NCBI GenBank assembly: GCA_050248275.1 | Contig: JBFWSR010000018.1 | Location: 19,420-83,419 of the forward strand | DNA: 64,000 bases | Direction: 5' to 3' | From: CAILZL01 sp050248275 | Lineage (GTDB): Bacteria; Pseudomonadota; Gammaproteobacteria; Steroidobacterales; Steroidobacteraceae | In this document: one piece after another, positions 27,598-36,244 of the stretch | Position numbering within the stretch: position 1 is the first letter of the stretch | How the letters are laid out: every line of letters starts with the position of its first letter | Position numbers and translations under genes: made by a program | The notes under the pieces: generated by a model | Database searches by the model: none | What the model was told of the DNA's origin: nothing | Seen by the model: only the letters and a program-made list of their open reading frames with translations

Positions 27598-28386
27598 ATG
27601 AGTACCACCGCCGTTCCCGGCATCGAAACTCCCGCCAAGAACAGGAAGGCCAAGATCCAGGTCATTGCCCGTGCCGCCTCGGTGTTGCGTACTCTGGAGC
27701 ATGAACCAGACGGTCTCAGCCTTGGCGTCATCTCACAGCGTTTGAAACTGCCCCGTTCCACCGTCCAGCGTATTGTCGGTGCGCTGGAAGCAGAAAATCT
27801 GCTGATTCCGGTCTCGCCAAATGGCCGGGTCAAACTGGGCCCGGCCATATTGCGTTTGTCAGCCTCGGTGGAAACGTCGACGAACGCCTACGCCAAGCCC
27901 TACATGATCGAGCTTGCCCGCGATCTGGGCGAAACCGTGGATTTGTCGATGCTGGGCCGCCATCATGCCGTACTGATTGAGCAGGCCAGTGCCGCACCGC
28001 GTGCGCCAGGCACGATCAACTTGGCAGACAATTCTCCTCTGCATTGCACTGCCAGCGGCAAAGCCCTGCTGGCACAGCTCACCGATACTGAAGTCGAACA
28101 GAAAATTGGCCGCAGTTACCCGGCGCGGACCGAACAGACCCATACCGGGCTGAATGACTTGCTGGTCGAATTGCAGGAAATCCGTCGTACTGGGCTGGCC
28201 TATGACCTGGAGGAACACACTCCAGGCATGTGCGCCGTGGGCGTCGGCTTTCGCGATGCACTGGGCAATCGTCTGGCCCTGTCTGTTTCCCTGCCCAGTT
28301 CGCGCCATGCCGAACTGAGCTCAAAAATTGCCGCACGCCTGCTGGCCTTGCGCGATCTGCTGGCGACGCACTTTCGTAGCGGTTAG
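27598..28386 (+). CDS. IclR-family transcriptional regulator
   Basis: 262 residues from ATG 27598 (an in-frame TTG at 27574 is an alternative). An N-terminal winged helix-turn-helix (VIARAASVLRTLE ... LSLGVISQRLKLPRSTVQRI) is followed by the IclR effector-binding domain (LSASVETSTNAYAKPYMIEL; LHCTASGKALLAQL; GLAYDLEEHTPGMCAVG). The effector domain of this family binds small organic acids; the ligand here is not predictable. No metabolic gene of obvious IclR type is adjacent. It is divergent from rpsF, so it might bind the shared 240-base gap. Confidence 0.92.
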   Translation: MSTTAVPGIETPAKNRKAKIQVIARAASVLRTLEHEPDGLSLGVISQRLKLPRSTVQRIVGALEAENLLIPVSPNGRVKLGPAILRLSASVETSTNAYAKPYMIELARDLGETVDLSMLGRHHAVLIEQASAAPRAPGTINLADNSPLHCTASGKALLAQLTDTEVEQKIGRSYPARTEQTHTGLNDLLVELQEIRRTGLAYDLEEHTPGMCAVGVGFRDALGNRLALSVSLPSSRHAELSSKIAARLLALRDLLATHFRSG

Positions 28387-28435
28387 CGCCAACAGCGGTC
28401 GGCACAGTACGCAAGAACGAAATGCTGCAATCAAT

Positions 28436-28467
28436 AAAAAAACCCGACACAAGCCGGGCTTTTTTAT
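28436..28467. terminator. bidirectional terminator between the IclR gene and tRNA-Ser
   Basis: A run of A, a stem CCCGAC / GCCGGG (one G-U pair on the RNA), and a run of T. It can act for the IclR gene on the plus strand and for tRNA-Ser on the minus strand. Confidence 0.8.
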
Positions 28468-28469
28468 TC

Positions 28470-28561
28470 TGGCGGAGAGGCAGGGATTCGAACCCTGGAA
28501 CACCCGTGAAGATGTTACTGGAATTCCAGTCCAGCGCCTTCGACCACTCGGCCACCTCTCC
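28470..28561 (-). tRNA. tRNA-Ser (GGA)
   Basis: Minus-strand tRNA of about 92 bases. Acceptor stem GGAGAGG/CCTCTCC, D-arm GGCCGAGTGGTCGAAGGC, anticodon stem CTGGA/TCCAG with loop CTGGAAT (anticodon GGA), a long class II variable arm, T-arm GGGTTCGAATCCC, discriminator G and encoded CCA. Decodes UCC/UCU. A degenerate second copy lies about 40 bases upstream. Confidence 0.97.
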
Positions 28562-28604
28562 GCGTCCTTGAAAATCATATCGTTCATTACAAGTCTTATC
28601 AGGA

Positions 28605-28728
28605 GACTGGAATTGCATTCCAGTCCAGCGCGTTACGTCGTCCATCCATGGCCGCCGCCCTTCGGGTCCGCCTGCGGCGTCTCAAATTCGCTCCCGGCGA
28701 ATTTAGTCGACCACTCGGCCACCTCTCC
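28605..28728 (-). pseudogene. broken second copy of tRNA-Ser, interrupted by a hairpin-rich 76-base insert
   Basis: On the minus strand the first 22 bases of the intact tRNA-Ser (acceptor strand and D-arm) recur at 28707-28728, together with the shared leader TTCAAGGA. The anticodon-arm sequence GCGCTGGACTGGAAT recurs at about 28616-28630, and the variable and T arms are missing. Between the two pieces (28631-28706) lies an insert with a perfect 8-bp hairpin AAATTCGC-CGGGA-GCGAATTT and GC-rich mini-hairpins (CCGCAGGCGG, CCCGAAGGG), ending in CCATGGATGG. It cannot fold as a tRNA. I read it as a duplicated, disrupted gene. Confidence 0.8.
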
Positions 28729-28820
28729 ACATCCTTGAACGATCACAAATTGCGTCCGCACTCAGTCAGTGATTCATGAGCATCGGGCAAGGGGCGCGAA
28801 GCTTACACAGGCTGCTGCGT

Positions 28821-29702
28821 TCAGGCAAACGAAACGCCGGCCTGACGCATGGCTTCCATGACCACCTGATGATGTTCCATGGACAATGGCGTCAATGGCA
28901 GGCGAATGCCGGCTGGCATCAGACCCATGCGCGCCAGCGCCCACTTGGTCGGAATGGGATTGGATTCGACGAACAGCAGCTTGTGCAGGCCACGCAGTTC
29001 GGCATCCAGCCGCTGCGCCGTGGCCGCATCGCCGCGCAAGGCGGCAGCACACATCTCGTGCATCTTGCGCGGCGCTACATTGGCGGTGACCGAAATCACG
29101 CCACGGAAACCGGCAAGCATGCTTTCGCAGGCCAGATCGTCATCGCCACTCAACAGATCCAGTCGCTTGCTGAAACGCGCCACCAGTTCGCGGTTGCGTT
29201 CCAGTGAACCACTGGCTTCCTTCAGTCCGACAATCGACGGAATATCGACCAGGCGCGCCACGGTATCCGGCTTCATGTCACAGGCCGTGCGTCCCGGCAC
29301 GTTGTACAACACGATGGGAATGGCCACCGCCTCGGCAATGGCTTTGAAGTGGCGATACAAGCCTTCCTGGGTCGGCTTGTTGTAATACGGCGTCACCAGC
29401 AGGCAGGCATCCGCGCCCTCCTGCCTGGCGGCTGCGGTCAGCTCAATGGCTTCCTGGGTCGAATTGGCGCCGGTACCGGCCAATACCGGAACACGGCCTG
29501 CAGCGGTCTTGATCATGCTGCGCACCACGGCCAGATGTTCATCGACATCCAGCGTGGCTGACTCGCCGGTCGTGCCGACTGCCACCAGCGCATCCGTACC
29601 ATTTTCGATATGAAAATTAACCAGACGCTCCAATGCCACAAAATCAACCGCGCCGTCCGCCTGCATGGGCGTGACCAGCGCAACAATGCTGCCGCTGAAC
29701 AT
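28821..29702 (-). CDS. dapA: 4-hydroxy-tetrahydrodipicolinate synthase DapA
   Basis: Condenses pyruvate with aspartate semialdehyde in lysine/diaminopimelate synthesis. 293 residues from MFSGSIVALVTPM, matching the family length. Schiff-base Lys in VGLKEASGS, catalytic Tyr in VTPYYNKPTQEGLY, GTTGESATL phosphate-like loop and ARMGLMPAGIRLPL near the end. The frame is open well upstream; MSPFPIEKFM (start 29729) is a possible alternative. No strong ribosome site was seen at either. Confidence 0.95.
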   Translation of the reverse strand: MFSGSIVALVTPMQADGAVDFVALERLVNFHIENGTDALVAVGTTGESATLDVDEHLAVVRSMIKTAAGRVPVLAGTGANSTQEAIELTAAARQEGADACLLVTPYYNKPTQEGLYRHFKAIAEAVAIPIVLYNVPGRTACDMKPDTVARLVDIPSIVGLKEASGSLERNRELVARFSKRLDLLSGDDDLACESMLAGFRGVISVTANVAPRKMHEMCAAALRGDAATAQRLDAELRGLHKLLFVESNPIPTKWALARMGLMPAGIRLPLTPLSMEHHQVVMEAMRQAGVSFA

Positions 29703-29920
29703 GAATTTCTCGATCGGGAACGGGGACATGATCGTACTGGCCCGCAGCGTAATCACGCAAGCAAGAAAATGACGGGCGACAGACGAAAACAGCCGTCTGA
29801 TAACCGGAGAACTCTGGTTACAGTCAAGCCGCATGGCTGTACACTCTGCCGCCAAGATCATGTGCATCGAGGCCACCAGGATCCGTCATGCACCGCCGCG
29901 ATAATTCAGAACAGGACAGA

Positions 29921-30451
29921 ATGAAAGAACTTATTGTTATCTGCGCCATCGGCAGCGACCGCACCGGCCTGGTTTACGACGTTACCCGCGTGATTCTCGA
30001 TTGTGGCGGCAATGTTCTGGAAAGCCGCATGACCGCCCTGGGCAGCGAATTCGCCATGCTGCTGCTGGTATCGGGACACTGGCATACATTGACCAAACTG
30101 GAAAATGAGTTCAAGAAACTCAGCGACGCCACCGGCATCAACGTCACCATCCGTCGTACCGAGGCGCGCAGTCCCCGTCCGGAGGCAGTGACCTACAGTG
30201 TCGACGTCATGTGCCTCGACCAGCCGGGCGTGGTGTTCAACCTGGCCGGCTTCTTCAGTTCCCGCGGCATCGACATCGGCGATGTCACCACGCGCAACTT
30301 TGCGGCCGCTCACACCGGCGCTTCCATGTTTTCCGTCCAGATGATCGTGCATGTGCCCAGCAAGATTCACATCGCGGCGCTGCGCGAGGAATTCATGGAG
30401 CTGTGCGACCACATGAATCTCGATGCCATTCTGGAACCGTACAAGGCCTGA
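29921..30451 (+). CDS. GcvR-like protein with two ACT domains
   Basis: 176 residues from MKELIVICAIGSDRTGLVYD. Two ACT domains (about 1-75 and 92-170; second begins YSVDVMCLDQPGVVFNLAGF) match the glycine cleavage system regulator GcvR family. In E. coli GcvR binds GcvA and represses the gcv operon. It lies between dapA (divergent) and bcp, the conserved dapA-gcvR-bcp order of Gammaproteobacteria, which supports the call. No DNA-binding domain is visible, as expected. AGGACAGA lies before the ATG. Confidence 0.85.
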   Translation: MKELIVICAIGSDRTGLVYDVTRVILDCGGNVLESRMTALGSEFAMLLLVSGHWHTLTKLENEFKKLSDATGINVTIRRTEARSPRPEAVTYSVDVMCLDQPGVVFNLAGFFSSRGIDIGDVTTRNFAAAHTGASMFSVQMIVHVPSKIHIAALREEFMELCDHMNLDAILEPYKA

Positions 30452-30491
30452 GACATTCGTAACTGCAATTTCCCCGCATCAGGGCATCGGC

Positions 30492-30968
30492 ATGAGCAAA
30501 TTGGCCATCGGTAAGACAGTCCCCGCCTTCTCCCTGCCCGGCACAGGCAACTCTCCCGGCAAAGCCTGGAAATTGAGCGACGCCAGAGGCAAACATCTGG
30601 TGCTGTACTTCTACCCGCGCGACAACACCGCCGGTTGCACTACCGAGGCAGCCGCCTTTCGCGATCTGTACGCCCAGTTCAGGAAAGCCGGCACCGAAAT
30701 CGTCGGCGTCTCCGCTGACAGCATCGCCTCGCACGACAAATTCAAGACCAAACTGCAACTGCCCTTCGAACTGCTGTCCGATACCGAACATACTGCCTGC
30801 CAACTGTTCGAGGTTTACAAGGAAAAAACCCTGTATGGCCGCAAGTTCATGGGCATTGAACGCAGCACGTTCCTGCTCGACAGCAGCGGCAAGCTGCGTC
30901 AGGAATGGCGCAAGGTGAAAGTGCCCGGACATGCCGAGGCCGTTCTGGCCGAGGCCCGCGCTTTATAG
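30492..30968 (+). CDS. bcp: thiol peroxidase Bcp (PrxQ-type peroxiredoxin)
   Basis: 158 residues from MSKLAIGKTVPAF. Peroxidatic Cys49 is in DNTAGCTTE. The usual partner Cys five residues later is absent (TTEAAAF), but Cys103 in EHTACQLFEV could serve as resolving Cys, as in PrxQ enzymes whose second Cys is in helix 3. Reduces peroxides with thioredoxin. It follows gcvR by 40 bases; AGGGCATCGGC precedes the ATG. Confidence 0.93.
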   Translation: MSKLAIGKTVPAFSLPGTGNSPGKAWKLSDARGKHLVLYFYPRDNTAGCTTEAAAFRDLYAQFRKAGTEIVGVSADSIASHDKFKTKLQLPFELLSDTEHTACQLFEVYKEKTLYGRKFMGIERSTFLLDSSGKLRQEWRKVKVPGHAEAVLAEARAL

Positions 30969-31029
30969 CCTTATAGTTGCTCACAACCAAACCAACGACC
31001 GATCCATCACCCGTGATCAGGAGCACAGA

Positions 31030-32469
31030 TTGACCAAAGCAAAACGCCCGGCAAAAGCCGCCCCGAAACGTCGTCTGTTTGTGCTCGATACCAATGTGCT
31101 GATGCACGACCCCACTGCGATCTTCCGCTTCGACGAGCACGACATTTTCATTCCCATGATCGTGCTGGAAGAACTGGATGCCGGGAAAAAAGGCGTTTCC
31201 GAAGCTGCACGCAATGTGCGCCAGGTCAGCCGTTTCCTTGACGAACTCATGGCCAACGCCAGCAAGGAACAGATTGACCAAGGATTGCCCCTGCCTGCTT
31301 CCGTGCGCAACATGAACGGTGCCAAGCGGCAAAAGCCATCGACCGGACGCCTGTATTTCCAGACGCGCATTCTCAGCAGCGGCCTGCCTGCATCGCTGCC
31401 CGGCAGCGGCGCCGACAACGCCATCCTCGGCCAGACCATGGCGCTGCAGAAAGAATTCCCTCATGCGCATATCACCCTGGTGTCGAAGGACATCAATCTA
31501 CGCATCAAGGCGTCGATTGTCGGTGTGCACACCGAGGACTACTACAGCGACAAGACCATAGAAGATGCCGACCTGCTGTATACCGGCGTGCAGGAGCTGC
31601 CGCCCAACTTCTGGGAAAAACACGGCAAGGGCATTCACTCCTGGCAGGAGCATTCGCAAACCTACTATCGCGTCAAGGGACCGATGGTGCGCGACTGGCA
31701 TGTCAACCAGTTCCTGTATCAACCCGAAGGCGGCGGCTTCGATGCCATCGTGCGCCAGGTCGAAGACACCACTGCGGTGTTGCAGGTGGCGCGTGACTAT
31801 CGCTCCGAGCGCCACAATGTCTGGGGCATCACGGCGCGCAACCGCGAACAGAATTTTGCGCTCAACATGCTGCTCGATCCGGAAATCGACTTCGTGACCG
31901 TTCTGGGTCCCGCCGGCACCGGCAAGACCCTGCTGACCCTGGCGGCCGGTCTGGCGCAAACACTGGAAAACAACCGCTTCAGCGAAATCATCATGACGCG
32001 TGTGACCATTCCCCTGGGTGAAGACATCGGCTTCCTGCCCGGCACCGAAGAGGAAAAGATGGAACCGTGGATGGGCGCCTTGATGGACAACCTGGAAGTG
32101 CTCACGCACAGTCAGGAAGGCGGTAGCTGGGGCCGTGCCGCCACCAACGACCTGCTGCGCAACCGCATCAAGATTCGCTCCATGAACTTCATGCGCGGCC
32201 GTACCTTCCTGAACCGCTTCCTGATTGTCGATGAAGCGCAGAATCTGACCCCCAAGCAGATGAAAGCGCTGATCACCCGCGCCGGTCCGGGCACCAAACT
32301 GGTGTGTCTGGGCAATATCGCGCAGATCGACACGCCCTACCTCTCGGAAACCACCTGCGGTCTGACCTATGTGGTCAACCGTTTCCGCGACTGGAGTCAT
32401 TCGGGACACATCACACTGAAGCGGGGCGAACGTTCGCGTCTGGCGGATTACGCTTCCGAACATCTATAG
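31030..32469 (+). CDS. PhoH-family ATPase with N-terminal PIN domain
   Basis: 479 residues. The PIN ribonuclease-like domain (about 15-165) begins FVLDTNVLMHDP with acidic residues in VLEELDAGKKG and KDINLRIKA. The PhoH ATPase domain (about 255-475) has Walker A LGPAGTGKTLLTLA and Walker B FLIVDEAQNLTPKQMK. This PIN-PhoH fusion (PhoH2 type) is linked in other bacteria to RNA unwinding and cleavage. TTG at 31030 is preferred because CAGGAG lies seven bases before it and the basic start TKAKRPAKAAPKR fits. Confidence 0.9.
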   Translation: MTKAKRPAKAAPKRRLFVLDTNVLMHDPTAIFRFDEHDIFIPMIVLEELDAGKKGVSEAARNVRQVSRFLDELMANASKEQIDQGLPLPASVRNMNGAKRQKPSTGRLYFQTRILSSGLPASLPGSGADNAILGQTMALQKEFPHAHITLVSKDINLRIKASIVGVHTEDYYSDKTIEDADLLYTGVQELPPNFWEKHGKGIHSWQEHSQTYYRVKGPMVRDWHVNQFLYQPEGGGFDAIVRQVEDTTAVLQVARDYRSERHNVWGITARNREQNFALNMLLDPEIDFVTVLGPAGTGKTLLTLAAGLAQTLENNRFSEIIMTRVTIPLGEDIGFLPGTEEEKMEPWMGALMDNLEVLTHSQEGGSWGRAATNDLLRNRIKIRSMNFMRGRTFLNRFLIVDEAQNLTPKQMKALITRAGPGTKLVCLGNIAQIDTPYLSETTCGLTYVVNRFRDWSHSGHITLKRGERSRLADYASEHL

Positions 32470-32551
32470 GCGTAATGATTCCGATTGCCGGCGAACCTCG
32501 GCGCCCGTGCAGAGTCGAACCGGCCATTGCCCCGCGTTGAAGGATGATGTC

Positions 32552-34021
32552 GTGAATCGATTGATTGCCTTGCTGCTGCCGCTCCTGATGCTGCTCAGCG
32601 TTGCGCCCAGCGTTCAGGCCGCCGACGATCTGCCGGATATCGGCAGCCAGGCCAGCGCCACCCTGTCGCTGGAGGACGAGTACCGTCTGGGCAGCATGGT
32701 GTTGCGCGGCCTGCGCGATCAGGGCCAGGTGCTGGACGACCCGGAACTCAACGAGTATCTGCAGTCACTCGGCCTGCGTCTGTCGAGTCAGGCAACGAGC
32801 TCCGGACAGGCATTCCAGTTCTTCGTGGTCAAGGACCCCGAAATCAATGCTTTCGCCCTGCCCGGCGGCTTTGTCGGCATCAACGCCGGCCTGCTGTTGG
32901 CCACCCGCTCTGAAAGCGAACTGGCCGGCGTGCTGGCCCATGAAATTTCCCACGTCACGCAGCGGCATATTGCGCGCAGCATTGCCGAACAAAGAAGCAA
33001 TAGCGTGGTGTCCACCGCCGCCATGCTGGCCGCCATTCTGTTGGGCGCCACTGCCGGCGGCAATGCCGGCATTGCGGGCCTGGCTGCGGCGCAATCACTG
33101 GCGCTGAACAACCAGATGAGTTTCTCGCGCGCCAACGAAACCGAGGCTGACAATGTCGGCATCATGCTGATGACGCGCGCCGGTTATGACCCGAATGGCA
33201 TGTGGCAGTTTTTCGAAGTGCTGCAACGCCAGAACGGTACCGTCAACGAAGCCGATATTCCGGCCATTCTGCGCAGCCACCCGGTCACGCTTGAACGCAT
33301 CGCCGAAACCCGTGCGCGCGCCAGCAGCACCGGCGTGCATCATTCCAGTGACAGCCTGAGCTATGGCTTGATGCGCGAACGCATGCGGGTGCTGATGACG
33401 CCCGCCGGCGAAGATCCGCGCCAGTACTACGGCAATGACGTCAAAGACGAAGCCCGGTTGTATGGCAAGGCCCTGGCCGACATCAATGCCGGCGCACCCG
33501 ATGAAGCGGTACGTCTCATGAAGACATTGCAGACGCAGGATGCCACGGTCATGCAGTTCCATGCCGCACTGGGACAGGCGCAACTGGCCGCAGGCGACAG
33601 CAAGGGCGCCGTCGAAACACTGGCGCACGCTCACGAACTGTTTCCCCGCAACGTACCCATCACGGTCCGCTATGCCGAAATCCTGCTACGCACCGGTGAT
33701 GCCCGGCTGGCACATGAAGTGCTGCTCGACCTGTTCAACAACGTGCAGCCCACTCCCGAGCAGGCCAAGCTGATCGCACTGGCTGCCAATGCCGCCGGCG
33801 ACACCGGCGATGCGTATTACTACATGTCCGAATATCACATCATCAGCGGCGATCTGCCGCTGGCCGTCAGCCAGTTGCAGATGGCGCTGGCGACGCCGGG
33901 CCTGACGCAGGTTCAGCGCGCACGCTTTGAAGCACGTCTGGAACAGATACAGCGCGCCATGCCCCGCAAACTGCGCAATGAAATGGAACGACAAGGCGGC
34001 AGACAGGAACGACTGAACTGA
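32552..34021 (+). CDS. bepA: periplasmic M48 metalloprotease with TPR domain, BepA (YfgC) type
   Basis: 489 residues from GTG 32552 (AAGGATG seven bases before). The signal peptide is MNRLIALLLPLLMLLSVAPS with cleavage after VQA. The M48 domain has the zinc motif HEISH (in VLAHEISHVTQRH), third ligand Glu in NETEADNVG. TPR-like repeats (about 320-470) follow. In E. coli BepA checks assembly of LptD and other outer-membrane proteins. Located before mlaA, another outer-membrane maintenance gene. Confidence 0.92.
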   Translation: MNRLIALLLPLLMLLSVAPSVQAADDLPDIGSQASATLSLEDEYRLGSMVLRGLRDQGQVLDDPELNEYLQSLGLRLSSQATSSGQAFQFFVVKDPEINAFALPGGFVGINAGLLLATRSESELAGVLAHEISHVTQRHIARSIAEQRSNSVVSTAAMLAAILLGATAGGNAGIAGLAAAQSLALNNQMSFSRANETEADNVGIMLMTRAGYDPNGMWQFFEVLQRQNGTVNEADIPAILRSHPVTLERIAETRARASSTGVHHSSDSLSYGLMRERMRVLMTPAGEDPRQYYGNDVKDEARLYGKALADINAGAPDEAVRLMKTLQTQDATVMQFHAALGQAQLAAGDSKGAVETLAHAHELFPRNVPITVRYAEILLRTGDARLAHEVLLDLFNNVQPTPEQAKLIALAANAAGDTGDAYYYMSEYHIISGDLPLAVSQLQMALATPGLTQVQRARFEARLEQIQRAMPRKLRNEMERQGGRQERLN

Positions 34022-34106
34022 TAAACTAGCGGCGCTGTTCCCGCCCGACTTGATTGGCAGCCCAATAGCAATAACAGTTTCAGCTACGTCATTTAGGATC
34101 GACTTG

Positions 34107-34889
34107 ATGTCACGTCCGCAGTGCCCCCCCTTGTTGTTGTCATGCCTGTTGCTGGCCGCCACGCTGCTCGGCGCATGCACCACTGCACCCGGCCGCACTG
34201 CCAGCGATGATCCATGGCAGGGCATGAATCGCAGCATCTACAAATTCAACGACGCCGTGGATCGCGCTGCCATCAAGCCAGTCGCCAAGGGTTATCAGAA
34301 AATCACGCCCGGCTGGATGCGTACCGGCATCAGCAATTTCTTCAATCATCTGGAAACTCCGTGGATCATGGTGAATGAAGTGCTGCAAGGCAAACCGCAG
34401 CTGATGGCGCAGGATGTCTGCCGCTTCGTGCTCAATACCATCGTAGGTCTGGGAGGCTTCATTGATGTCGCCCAGAAACTCGAGCTGGGCGCCCATGACG
34501 AAGACTTCGGACAAACCCTGGCGGTATGGGGCGTCCCTTCCGGCCCGTATCTGATGCTGCCGTTCTTTGGCCCATCCACGGTGCGCGATGGGTTTGGCCG
34601 GGTACCGGATTACTACGCCCGACCGACGCGTTATGCCGATATTCCCTGGGAAACCAGCACCGCCATCACTGCACTTGAAGTCATCCAGACCCGTGAGCAA
34701 TTGCTCAGTGTTGAAGACACCCTGAACCAGGCCTATGACAAATATGGCGTGATGCGGGATGCCTGGCTACAACGCCGCGAATATCTGATCTACGACGGCA
34801 ATCCGCCTGAATCATCACTGGAAGATATGGACCTTGGGGATGAACCGGCAGGAGAACAATCCGACGCTGAGACTGCGCCTCCGCCCTGA
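34107..34889 (+). CDS. mlaA: outer-membrane lipoprotein MlaA (VacJ)
   Basis: 260 residues from MSRPQCPPLLLSCLLLAA with lipobox LLGAC. The MlaA domain has DPWQGMNRSIYKFNDAVDRA, FFNHLETPWIMVNEVLQG, FGQTLAVWGVPSGPYLMLP and FGPSTVRDGFG, all hallmarks of the family. It removes phospholipids from the outer leaflet and passes them to MlaC. Acidic C-terminal tail (EDMDLGDEPAGEQSDAE). The other mla genes are not in the window. Confidence 0.95.
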   Translation: MSRPQCPPLLLSCLLLAATLLGACTTAPGRTASDDPWQGMNRSIYKFNDAVDRAAIKPVAKGYQKITPGWMRTGISNFFNHLETPWIMVNEVLQGKPQLMAQDVCRFVLNTIVGLGGFIDVAQKLELGAHDEDFGQTLAVWGVPSGPYLMLPFFGPSTVRDGFGRVPDYYARPTRYADIPWETSTAITALEVIQTREQLLSVEDTLNQAYDKYGVMRDAWLQRREYLIYDGNPPESSLEDMDLGDEPAGEQSDAETAPPP

Positions 34890-34913
34890 TTCATATGGAT
34901 GATATGGAATAAC

Positions 34914-35234
34914 TCAGTCCAGCCGGCGCGCCTGCAGCGATTGCAGTTTGCCTGCCTCATTCACTCCGATCGCCAGCTCGATGGGCTGACAACACACCGG
35001 GCAGTCCTCTACATAGCTACAGGTGCCATTGGTGAGATCGATGCGGGTTTCGAAGTTTTCACCGCAATAAGGACAGCCAAGCGAGACAAACTGTGTCAGC
35101 GCGGCAGAATCCGCAATGGCAGCATCCGGTTCGAATACGGGGTCCAGACCATACAAGGCATCAATGGCCTGAGCGCTCATGTCGGCTGGCGGAGTGGCCT
35201 TAGGTAACTTCCTGTCAGGGTGCCTGCGTTTCAT
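34914..35234 (-). CDS. CPXCG-motif cysteine-rich small protein
   Basis: 106 residues. The C-terminal 60 residues carry CPYCGENFE and CPVCCQPIEL, the paired Cys motif of the CPXCG (Cys_rich_CPXG) family, likely a zinc site. The N-terminal half is a variable tail including FEPDAAIADSA. The upstream recR lies about 34 bases away on the same strand, so it may be the last gene of the dnaX-ybaB-recR unit. Family function is unknown. Confidence 0.75.
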   Translation of the reverse strand: MKRRHPDRKLPKATPPADMSAQAIDALYGLDPVFEPDAAIADSAALTQFVSLGCPYCGENFETRIDLTNGTCSYVEDCPVCCQPIELAIGVNEAGKLQSLQARRLD

Positions 35235-35267
35235 GGTTGTTCTGCGCGGAGATGCGCCGTGCGATCG

Positions 35268-35867
35268 TTAACGAAGCGCATGACGACCCGCCAGGGCATG
35301 CGCCAGCGTGCCGCCGTCCACATATTCAAGCTCACCGCCCACCGGCACGCCGTGTGCAATGCGGCTGGGCTTGATCTGCAAGCGGTTGGCCATCTCGGCG
35401 ATGTAGTGCGCGGTGGCTTCACCTTCCACCGTTGGGTTGGTAGCCAGGATGATTTCCTTGATTTCACCTTCACGCAGGATGCTTTCCAGTTGCGGCAGGC
35501 CGAGTTCTTCAGGACCGATGCCATCCAGCGGCGACAGATGTCCCATCAATACGAAATACCGGCCGCGATAGGAAGCGGATTGTTCCACCGCCACCACATC
35601 TGCCGGCGATTCGACCACACATAACAAACTGCGATCGCGCGACCCGGCTGCACAGATCGGACAGAGCTCTGCTTCGGCAAACATGCGGCAGCGCTGACAG
35701 CGACCGATTTCCCTGGTAGCCGCATCCAGCGCCAACGCCAGTGACTGCGCCCCCGAACGATTGCGTTCCAGCAAATGAAACGCCATGCGCTGTGCCGATT
35801 TCGGCCCTACGCCGGGCAGTACGCGCAGCGCCTCGATCAAACGCAGCAATGAAGGTGGATAAAGCAT
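35268..35867 (-). CDS. recR: recombination mediator RecR
   Basis: 199 residues from MLYPPSLLRLIEALRVLPGV. Helix-hairpin-helix GVGPKSAQRMAFHLL, C4 zinc finger (CQRCRMFAEAELCPIC), Toprim domain (CVVESPADVVAVEQS; GIGPEELGLPQL) and C-terminal Walker-like region. Works with RecO (and RecF) to load RecA on gapped DNA. The frame is open 12 codons further upstream, but 35867 gives the normal start. The ybaB gene ends 35 bases before it. Confidence 0.97.
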   Translation of the reverse strand: MLYPPSLLRLIEALRVLPGVGPKSAQRMAFHLLERNRSGAQSLALALDAATREIGRCQRCRMFAEAELCPICAAGSRDRSLLCVVESPADVVAVEQSASYRGRYFVLMGHLSPLDGIGPEELGLPQLESILREGEIKEIILATNPTVEGEATAHYIAEMANRLQIKPSRIAHGVPVGGELEYVDGGTLAHALAGRHALR

Positions 35868-35902
35868 GATGGATAAAGGGCGCAGGATGTGCGCCCCGTG
35901 CA

Positions 35903-36235
35903 TCAGAACGGCAGCTTCATGCCGGGCGGCAACGACACGCCGGCCATGGCGCCCTGCATTTTTTCCTGCGTGGCTTTTTCAACCTTGTGCACGGCATCGT
36001 TGATGGCCGCAGCAATCAAATCTTCCAGCATGTCCTTGTCGTCACTCATCAAGCCGGGATCGATCTGCACCCTGCTGACTTCATGCTTGCCGCTCATGGT
36101 GACCTTGGCCATGCCGCCGCCGGCCTCGCCCACGCAGACGATGCTGGCGATTTCCGCCTGCGCTTTCTGCATGTTGGCCTGCAGCATCTGCGCCTGTTTC
36201 ATCATGTTGCCGATTCCACCTTTCATTTGTTTCAA
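35903..36235 (-). CDS. ybaB: nucleoid-associated protein, YbaB/EbfC family
   Basis: 110 residues with MKGGIGNMMKQAQMLQANMQKAQ, then GEAGGGMAKVTMSGKHEV and a C-terminal helix ending VSLPPGMKLPF, all standard for the family. Small dimeric DNA-binding protein. In the conserved dnaX-ybaB-recR order; the start follows the dnaX stop by nine bases. Confidence 0.96.
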   Translation of the reverse strand: MKQMKGGIGNMMKQAQMLQANMQKAQAEIASIVCVGEAGGGMAKVTMSGKHEVSRVQIDPGLMSDDKDMLEDLIAAAINDAVHKVEKATQEKMQGAMAGVSLPPGMKLPF

Positions 36236-36244
36236 CTCCCGGCG

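Noticed and set aside
28605..28728. Functional tRNA with an intron
   Set aside because: The variable arm, T-arm and 3' acceptor strand are missing, so removal of the insert would still not give a tRNA.
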